NCBI GenBank assembly: GCA_029204225.1
Contig: CM055098.1
Span: forward strand, 49,598,277-49,662,276
Direction: 5' to 3'
DNA: 64,000 nt
From: Diphasiastrum complanatum
Lineage: Eukaryota > Streptophyta > Lycopodiopsida > Lycopodiales > Lycopodiaceae
In this document: positions 56,840 to 64,000 of the stretch, in pieces
Position numbering within the stretch: position 1 is the first letter of the stretch
Layout of the letters: each line of letters begins with the position of its first letter
Program-made: the position numbers and the translations under genes
The notes under the pieces: model-generated
Databases searched by the model: none
Told to the model about the DNA's origin: nothing
The model's input: only the letters and a program-made list of their open reading frames with translations

Positions 56840-57790
56840 TTAATGGATCCATCTTTTTGAATTTCTCCATTCTTTTCTTTCTTTCTGAGTTCCGATTCTT
56901 AGTTTTCCTATAAGAAGATTCTTCTTCTGATGAAGAAGAATAAGATGAATACTCAGAAGATTTTTCCATATCCACTGAATCAAATTCTGATTCAGACTCA
57001 GTACATGTTTCAAATTTTTCTGTTCGTTAAATTTGTGTTTTTTACTACTTTTTCTTTCATTTCTCCGTCTGCGAGAAATTCGAGAGGTTTCGTAGTTCTT
57101 GGCAGAGGCAATGACATCTTCCAAAAAAGTCATCAAATCCTGTCAACAATAACGATCCATTTTCTTAGGCAAACCACCCAAGAACCATTCATTTTGCATA
57201 GGAACTGGATACTGGGCTCCTAACTTTCCTATTAAATTCTTAACCCTACGAGTATATTTCCTAAGTGATTCCTTTGGCATTTTTTCAACAGAGTTAAGTC
57301 GAGCCAACAATCTAGTGGAATATCATATCTCCCTAATACTGCTTTTAAAGCATTCCAAGTATTAATTGTTTCAGGTACTAATTGACTATACCAAATTCTA
57401 GCCTGCTTTCGTAGAAGACCTGGCAAAATTCTAACTTTATCCTCGTTCGTCTGCTCTTTGTTTGCTATGGTAATGGATTCAAATTGCGACATATAACTAT
57501 CCGCATCTTCAGATGATGATCCCTTAAAGAAATCATATCTGATTTTTGTAGATGTGGATGGCGTTGGATTAGCCATATTAACAGATGGTGGTGAACTAGA
57601 TGAACTTGGAGGATCTGAATCTAAACTTCTCTCGGACAAAGAGTCTGAACTTGGTTCGGAAGTAGAATCAAATGAATCTGATTCAAGTGAATCTGTAGAA
57701 CTTGGTGTTTCAACGGATCTTTTCTCAAATGAATCTACAATTGCGGTAGTAGTGTGTAAAAGATCATTAAATGCTTCAAGCCCATCACTA
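56840..57790 (-). pseudogene. Gypsy gag N-terminal region
   Basis: It opens with DLLHTTTAIVDSF and a Ser/Asp-rich stretch (SLESDSFDSTSEPSSDS, PPSSSSSPPSVN). Then come IRYDFFKGSSSEDADSYMSQ, FESITIANKEQTNEDKVRIL, LLRKQARIWYSQLVPETINT and WNALKAVLGRYD, the retrotransposon gag domain. A frame change near 57300-57140 leads to a Lys/Arg-rich part (ISRRRRNERKSSKKHKF). Confidence 0.85.
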
Positions 57791-58069
57791 GGTCACCCGC
57801 ACTTTGCTTGATAGAATGGTGACAAAAACTCTTCAAAACATGTTTTTCCCTACTCTATGACATCGTTCTGTCCGCTGACTCTGAGCAGCCAGTTTCAAGG
57901 GTCATTTTGGCCCAAGGATGGCCAAAAAATATGCCCTCTAGCTAAGGTTAGGCCCTTCCAAAAGAATTGCTTGCAAAAAATGAACTCGAACTTCATTTCG
58001 AAGTTTCTTAATGAAGAATTGGTGACTTTAAAAATAGGATCCTTTCAATGAATATCCATTTCAATTTTT
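57791..58069 (-). other. Gypsy leader (untranslated)
   Basis: No ORF of note between the gag start and the possible LTR region. Confidence 0.4.
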
Positions 58070-58690
58070 TTAATAAAAAGAATGCCACTTTTTTTCTTCA
58101 TTGCCCTTCAGGCCCCTCTCAAATGCATTCACTGGCCTCCCCAGATCTGATGGCCCACGTTGCTCCCCGAGCTCTTCTTTGTGACCATCGATCGCGTTGG
58201 ATCCAGATCCAACAATCTTGACTATTTGGGTGCGCTGAATCGTGCTCCTCCATACGTGGTTAGGATCTAGTGCGGTATGCAAATCACATCACAATCACCA
58301 TAGACACTCCTCATAAGCTCTCAAAGATGGCACAACAAAAGTTAATAGATTACAAAGAAACACTGTACATATAGAGTATTCACAAACTGCATGAAAAGGC
58401 AGGTGTCCTAAGTTGGCCTACCACTGTCAAACTAAGGTCAGGCCCAATATGGCCAAATACCAAAAAACTTGGGACATGCCCCCAAGTATAGCAAGTACTG
58501 TAAATAACTCTGTACAGGCTAATTCTTCCTATGTGTGGCTACTCGGCTAACCCAAGTAGTTGGCTACGGGATCAGTGCCCGATGAATATATCCTAACGGG
58601 TCACGTCCCGATCACAACCATATATAGTAAACCAAATAAATTGTACACTAACTACATCATCACATTTAGAGCTTATACTAATGAATCAGA
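58070..58690 (-). repeat. Possible LTR and leader on the minus strand
   Basis: The GC-richer block 58070-58290 reads as a leader (with hairpin TTGGATC-CA-GATCCAA near 58197). 58290-58690 reads like a plant LTR with GTTTCTTTGTAATC and a TTTTGTTGTGCC stretch. It does not match the 48971-49988 LTR, so it probably belongs to another element. No clear primer site. Confidence 0.35.
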
Positions 58691-58724
58691 TCAAAACTGA
58701 TTTCTAACTGCACTCTGCTATTTT

Positions 58725-59892
58725 GTGCAAGAACCAACCATTGTTTCAGAGGCAATGTCTACACCTAATGATGACCAGTGGAAAGCAGTGATGGACACTA
58801 AATTTGATTCTCTCATAGAGAATCAAACATGGACAGTCATAGAGCTGTCAAAGGATCAAAATTTGATTCCATACAAATGGATATTCAAGGCGAAGTATGA
58901 TGTTGAAGGAAGGCTAAATCGCTACAAGGCCAAGCTAGTCTCCGTTTTATTCCAAACTCGGCAAACTCGAATGTCTATTTCAAGTCTATATCAAATTTTT
59001 TCATCATCATCACTCTTTATGTAGATGATAATCTATTATTCAGCAACAATCTGAATCTGAGAAAGGATACTAAATGTATGTTGGCCAAGAGTACAAAATG
59101 ACTGATATATTTTCTTGAAACCAAAATATTTTGAATTTGACCCAGCAGACTGATTTTCATCAGTCAATAAAGATATCTTCCAACATGCTGAAAAAGTATG
59201 GAATGGCCAATTGCAAACCAAGTCACTTTCCACTCGATCCTAGACTGAAGTTGTCAAAGGAACAGCCTCCTCAAACTGAGATAGAAAAGGAAGAAATAAA
59301 ACAAAATTTATTTCACTCCATCATCGGCTCACTGATGTACGCAATGATTGCATGCGACTAGACCTTGCATATTAGATCAGTTCACTCAGCCAGTTCCTAT
59401 CGAATTCAGGTCTAACTAATTGAAAAACACCCACAAAGGTCATGAAACATATTCAAGCAACCAAGAATCTAAGCATCTGTTATGGAGACAACCAATCTAC
59501 CAACACTCTCGAAGGCTACATAGATGCGGATTGGGCAGGGGATATCGATACCAAAAGATCGACTTCTGGATTTGTATTTTTATATAATTAGAGTCCAATC
59601 TTTTGGAATAGCCAAAAGTAGACCTTCATCAACGAAATTCGAATATATAGCTGTCACAAATGCTACCAAGAAAGCGATCTGGCTAAGTCACCTGCTTGCA
59701 GATATCAACCTTGCACAAACACTTCCAACAACAATCTATTGTGACAATCAAAACACAATAACACTATCTCTAAATCTGAAATTTTATTCTCGAAGCAAAC
59801 ATATCAAAATCAGGTATTATTACCTTAGAGATAAAGTACAAAGCAAAGAAGTAACAATGATATACTACAGAACAAATTTCACTACAATGTGA
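58725..59892 (+). pseudogene. CG-type copia RT-RNase H, plus strand
   Basis: W-AVMDTKFDSLIENQTWTVI, YKWIFKAKYDVEGRLNRYKA, then a deletion to QQTDFHQSIKI, LKKYGMANCKPSHFPLDPRL, LSICYGDN, YIDADWAGDIDTKRSTSGFV, TTIYCDNQNTITLSLNLKFY and KHIKIRYYYLRDKV. It is the same family as 10335-11610. Several stops and a deletion remove the catalytic YVDD region in frame. No LTR was found on either side. Confidence 0.88.
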
Positions 59893-61021
59893 TTATTGTC
59901 GATGAAGTTTTGAAAGAAGTGCCACTTCACTCTACAGTGGCTCTTCCAAAAAAAGAGACTATAAATGATATTGATGATTTTTGAATGAAATGAATTTTTT
60001 TTTTAAAATTGTGTTTATATTTTTTGAAATATTGTGTCTTGAAATCCTTTTTATTAATCTAATATTTTTAAGTTTGTTTGTAATAAAAAAATTCTAATAG
60101 TTCGTTACAATTTTAGTTTTGATCATAATTATTAATGTTAAAATAAAATCATGGATATTTTAACTTTTTAGAATATTTAAAATTGTTAAATTCATATCGT
60201 TAAAAAACTGTTAAATATTATTTAATTTGATCTAATTAAATTTTTAATATTTTATTTTTTTGATGTGTTTCTAGAATAATTTTTTGGAGACAATATTGTG
60301 AAAGATTTAGAGAGAGAAATTTTTTTTTCAAGGTGATTTAAATTGTTTAATAAATTATGTAATCTCAATTATTGTAAAATAATTTCATTTGCAAACATTT
60401 AATGTTTAAATATTCAAAGATATTTGAGATATAAATTAATATGTAAAAAATATTGATTGAATTTTTTGCAATAATTTTTAAAAATCTTTTTTTTGATACA
60501 AGAATTGTCATTTTAAAAACCTTTACAATTCAAAAAAATAAAATTAAATCTTTTGTTTTAAATAAACAAAAATAAACTTTTTAATTATTCTAGTGGATGT
60601 GTCTTATGATTTTATTTTAAATAGTATTATTATTTCATATAAGCTAATTTGTAGTTATTAATCAAAATCTATTAAGTAAATTGTAATAGCATGATTAATT
60701 TTCTTGTAAAATACATCTTTTTAGTATTATAATATATTTCTTTGAAGCATTTTGAATACAAATATTTTTTAGAAAATTTAAAAAAATGGGTCTCTTGGAC
60801 CATGTTATTTCTCTTTTTTTTTGTCATCATGTTCTCAAAGTTCAAGTGAGGCAATGCTAGTTTTGTATAATGTCTCTTGTGAGGACTTTCTTCATGTAAT
60901 CAATGGCTTAGAAAGCAAGTGGTTGTGTCATAACATATGCTCTTGGATCTTGTAAAAGCAAAAATGAGATAGTCATTCATAGTGTGAAAAATCACGTTTT
61001 TTCATTTTGTGGGGCAATTTG
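59893..61021. other. Very AT-rich intergenic DNA
   Basis: Long A and T runs, no ORF with known motif, no terminal repeats recognised. Confidence 0.5.
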
Positions 61022-61500
61022 TAGACTTTGTGAAAAATTGGCAAAATCTAGCTTGGTTATGTTTTAGTTCATGTGAAAATCTCACACGTGTGGAGCATGT
61101 TCCCACATGTGGACTCATGTGGAAAATAGTCAAAATCGTATTAGTCATGTTGATTTAGAGGTACTCAAAGTTTAGTAGAGACCATACATATGCTAGTTGT
61201 TGATTAGGCCATTTTTTACATTAGAGGCAATTTGTGCAAGTACACATGTCAAGTTATGATTAGGCCAAAAGTCAAAAGTGATGTAAGTCAATTTTGGTTA
61301 GGCTACTTATATTTGTCAAGATTAGATTTGGTGAGTGACAGATCTCTATGTGTTGGCATGAGAGTTGGTGACCCATAGAAAACTAGAAATCTATCAAAAT
61401 GGTCCAATCATGATCAAGAGCCTATATGTCACTCAATCAATAGGATTTAGAGGAGGTAAAGAGAGGGTCCAATAATGTTTCACTCCCCTCTACCTCAAGT
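61022..61500 (+). repeat. Dispersed repeat, distant copy C
   Basis: AAATTGGCAAAATCTAGCTTGG followed by CACACGTGTGG and CCACATGTGG parallels 33940-34030. The similarity weakens afterwards. Non-coding. Confidence 0.4.
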
Positions 61501-61639
61501 AGTTATATATATGAGACTTGATCCATTTGTATATAAGTTTTTGGAGTTATGAGATTTCTACACTATTTTGCTCAATCCTGAGTTTCTCTCTCTAGATGAG
61601 TTTTCTCACTTGTATTCTCTCTCTCCCTGAGAGGAGGGC

Positions 61640-61766
61640 ATTTCCACATGTGTGAATGTACTTGTCTTGATGATTTATGCATGGTCGAAAGTGCTCTTGT
61701 ACAACTCTCCGCACGTGTGAATGTGCTTGTCTTGATGATTTATGCATGGTCGAAAGTGCCCTTGAG
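61640..61766 (+). repeat. 65-bp tandem duplication
   Basis: GTGTGAATGT-CTTGTCTTGATGATTTATGCATGGTCGAAAGTGC-CTTG occurs twice (TGTGAATG at 61651 and 61716) with few differences. Confidence 0.9.
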
Positions 61767-61899
61767 TAAATAAAGAAGTATCAAATTTTTTATGTGTAAA
61801 AATAAATTCAACTAACAACATTTAATGCTTTACTTCTTATAGCCATCTAGTATATATTGACAATAGTCAAATATATTGGTGAAATAAAATAAAATCTAT

Positions 61900-62337
61900 T
61901 AGATAAACAATTTTGCTAATCAAGATCTTTTTTAGATTTGAGCTTTTAAGTTTTTTGTGTATAATAGTTTCCTTTCAATATCTTTGGCTTGTACAACAAA
62001 ATGTTTTTTTCAATTAAGCATGATTTCTATTGTACAATACAAACTTTTTTTTTGAGTGGTATAATCTTCAAATAAACATTGATCTTAATAAGATAATATC
62101 TTTTTTCTCTAATTTGACATTGATAGAGCGGTTATTTTGATATTTTTTTTCATTTTAATTCTTGTTTATTTAGTATCATTTTTAGTAAATGATTCATTCA
62201 TCTTATTGACAATGATAGTTCGTCATGAAGTGTATAGGCTGAATGACAAAAGTTTTGTTCAAAAAATTAAGAGTGCCAAAGTTGCCAGAAAGAAAGCCGC
62301 TCCTTTTTTGAAAGCCTTTAGGTTGTTTATGATGTAG
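61900..62337 (+). pseudogene. C48 protease domain, copy 3
   Basis: Plus strand. About 61991-62092 reads VQQN, then a degraded Cys region, LLYNTN-FFEWYNLQINIDLN and K, aligning with copies 1 and 2. It ends where they end, although the donor GT is now AT. The following intron (CTCTAATTTGACATTG-TAGA...TTTTTTCATTTTAATTC) is clearly homologous to the copy 2 intron. The last exon (acceptor AATGATAG, 62218) gives HEVYRLNDKSFVQKIKSAKV and ARKKAAPFLKAFRLFMM. Catalytic His and Cys are not preserved. Confidence 0.7.
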
Positions 62338-63689
62338 ACCTTATTATATACGATTAATGAGGTATAGAAATCCTTCCCAATGATGAAGGAGAAATAATAG
62401 AAAAGGAAATTGTACCCTACAAACTTCCTACTATTGAAATAGCGTAAGAGCAAGCAATTTTACCAAGTTTTTCTCTTAGTATAGAAGATAATATAAAAAA
62501 AATTATTGAATAGAAATGTTAATTTTATAGAATTTCAAGTATACATGGACATGTATATATTATCATCAAAAAGTAGTACAATCTTACATGTACACAACCC
62601 ATTTCTAGGATTTTCATTTATATGAATATAGATTGTTATAATCAAGCTATATCTTTGTAATAGTAATGTATTGCAATTTCTACAATGACATCAAACAATT
62701 ATCTTGTTTTCAATTCCATAATGATGATGTACTTGCATTTTTGTTAATAATGAATTTTAGTGTTTCTTTATTATTTGAATAGTTTTGCCAATATCTCTTC
62801 ATTTGATCTCAAGCTTATGTCTTTTACGTACCTGCAAAAAAATGACACAAAGCATATGGCTTTTAGAAATAAATCTTTTAAAGCAATAATTTAAGAAAAG
62901 TTATTATATGACTAATTATTTGTATAAGCTACTAATAAAGAATAAAATTCTTTACTACTACTTACTAGTTTTCCATTGGAAATGAATATGCAGCATGAGG
63001 GTGGGTATATCATGTTGAAGGAGAAATAGTCACTGCCTATTGTAACTTAGGCTCCAATCTTCCTCCACCTCAATACAAGTCAGAAGTCCATCATTGTAAA
63101 TTATGTGAATATTTCTCCACTCAGAGTGTATACTTTGATCAAGGTCTTGATCAAGTGGTATCCAGTTATTTTTAATCCTTTTTCATCTTTGGTAATGCAA
63201 GCAAAGGCTAAGCATTTTTCTATTTGATAACAAAAGCATATAAAAGAAATTTTGATTCTACATTCTATATTTCCATTTGATTTTTTATTCCAGCCTTCAT
63301 TCATAAGCCTAGATATTATACTTTCTTTTTACATACAAACATAGTTGGAGTTTTGTGTACATTGACACTTGTAGAAAAATTCACAAATGTATTCAAAGCA
63401 ACAATCCAGTTTAATTAGATTGCTTTTGAGCCTGTACTTATTTTTAGCTAAATTTTAATATCATAATACAAGTTACAACAAAATGATTTTGAAATTGCAG
63501 CATCAAGAGTAACTCATTCATCACTTTTAAATTAGGTAGTGGAAATGGGCTGAATTTGCCTAAAACTCTCTTTTCAAACAAGAATATACATAGATTCATA
63601 GAGAAAGATTTCACAATCAATGCGATCCACTTGAGCACTTTTTCCATTGATTTGTTCCATACTTGAAACATATGGTTGATCCAAAAGGT
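62338..63689. other. AT-rich DNA, nothing recognised
   Basis: Short minus-strand ORFs (63101-63304, 63444-63695) have no known motif. Confidence 0.45.
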
Positions 63690-64000
63690 TACCACAAGTC
63701 AAGAAGAGTGGTTGTGTCCATTTGGTAGTGATTCCTCCTTATTGGATCTAGACCATGATTTATGATGAGATTTGTACCTACCATGCACCTAGCAAGCATG
63801 ACTCTTGGATCTAGGCTAGGGTTTTCACATTAGGGCAAGAAAGTTAAGTCTACTTCCTTATTTCATGTTGGATTTTCACCTAACTTTGAAAAGGAAGTGT
63901 CTTTTACTATGTATTCCCATTCTCCATAGTGAGAAGATAGAAACTTTTTGGAGCCTCAAGGAGAAACTCAGATTTTCTCTCTATGTATGGTGATTGTGAT
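63690..64000 (+). repeat. Dispersed repeat copy B, running off the window
   Basis: It aligns with 34070-34380 (copy A), ending with CTCCATAGTGAGAAGATAGAAA and TTTTTGGAGC. Non-coding; its right end is outside the window. Confidence 0.75.

Overview
This window looks like intergenic DNA of a large plant nuclear genome. It is AT-rich and intron-like, has no bacterial-style gene packing, and is filled with decayed Ty1/copia and Ty3/gypsy LTR retrotransposons. These carry plant-type primer-binding sites (TGGTATCAGAGC for copia, TGGCGCC... for gypsy). The low gene density and the age of the insertions would suit a gymnosperm, but that is an inference; I cannot name the species. No intact host gene, rRNA, tRNA or CRISPR array was found.

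Layout. 1-2.1 kb: probable leader and intron of a host gene on the minus strand that leaves the window on the left. 2.3-3.6 kb: two copies of a promoter-like repeat. 6.3 kb: a long (TG)n(GA)n microsatellite. 6.9-15.4 kb: a dense copia graveyard. Here a three-level nested insertion (called H, L and CG below) has been torn into two inverted halves. 15.4-21.9 kb: mostly empty, with a 96-bp tandem repeat and a CCAACGATGG motif cluster. 21.9-22.8 kb: copia pol, followed by unidentified exon-like ORFs to 23.7 kb. 24.1-28.6 kb: a large non-autonomous LTR element with about 1.2-kb LTRs and a non-coding interior. 28.6-30.35 kb (minus): a broken gene in which a histone-H3-like fold is followed by an Ulp1/SENP-type (C48) cysteine protease. 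31.2-32.7 kb (plus): a divergent acidic ORF set that shares a CACGTG-rich spacer with it. 33.6-37.3 kb: a copia element (plus) inserted into the integrase of another copia (minus, 37.3-40 kb). 41.1-41.5 kb: gypsy gag. 43.0-43.7 kb: a second C48 copy (minus) with unidentified ORFs upstream. 47.8-48.6 kb: a two-exon host-like gene fragment cut by a CG-type LTR. 49.0-57.8 kb (minus): gypsy LTR, a coiled-coil ORF, then integrase, RNase H, RT, two protease domains and gag. 58.7-59.9 kb: copia pol. 62 kb: a third C48 copy (plus). 63.7-64 kb: a dispersed repeat also seen at 34 kb.

How the parts relate. Most of the window is retrotransposon machinery broken by stops, frameshifts and later insertions. 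The most unusual content is the C48 family. Three copies share equivalent intron positions, and one copy lies in line with a recognisable H3-type histone fold. I know of no described transposon or plant gene with that domain pair, but I could not search for one. All reading frames there are damaged, so any function belongs to an ancestor or to a relative elsewhere in the genome.
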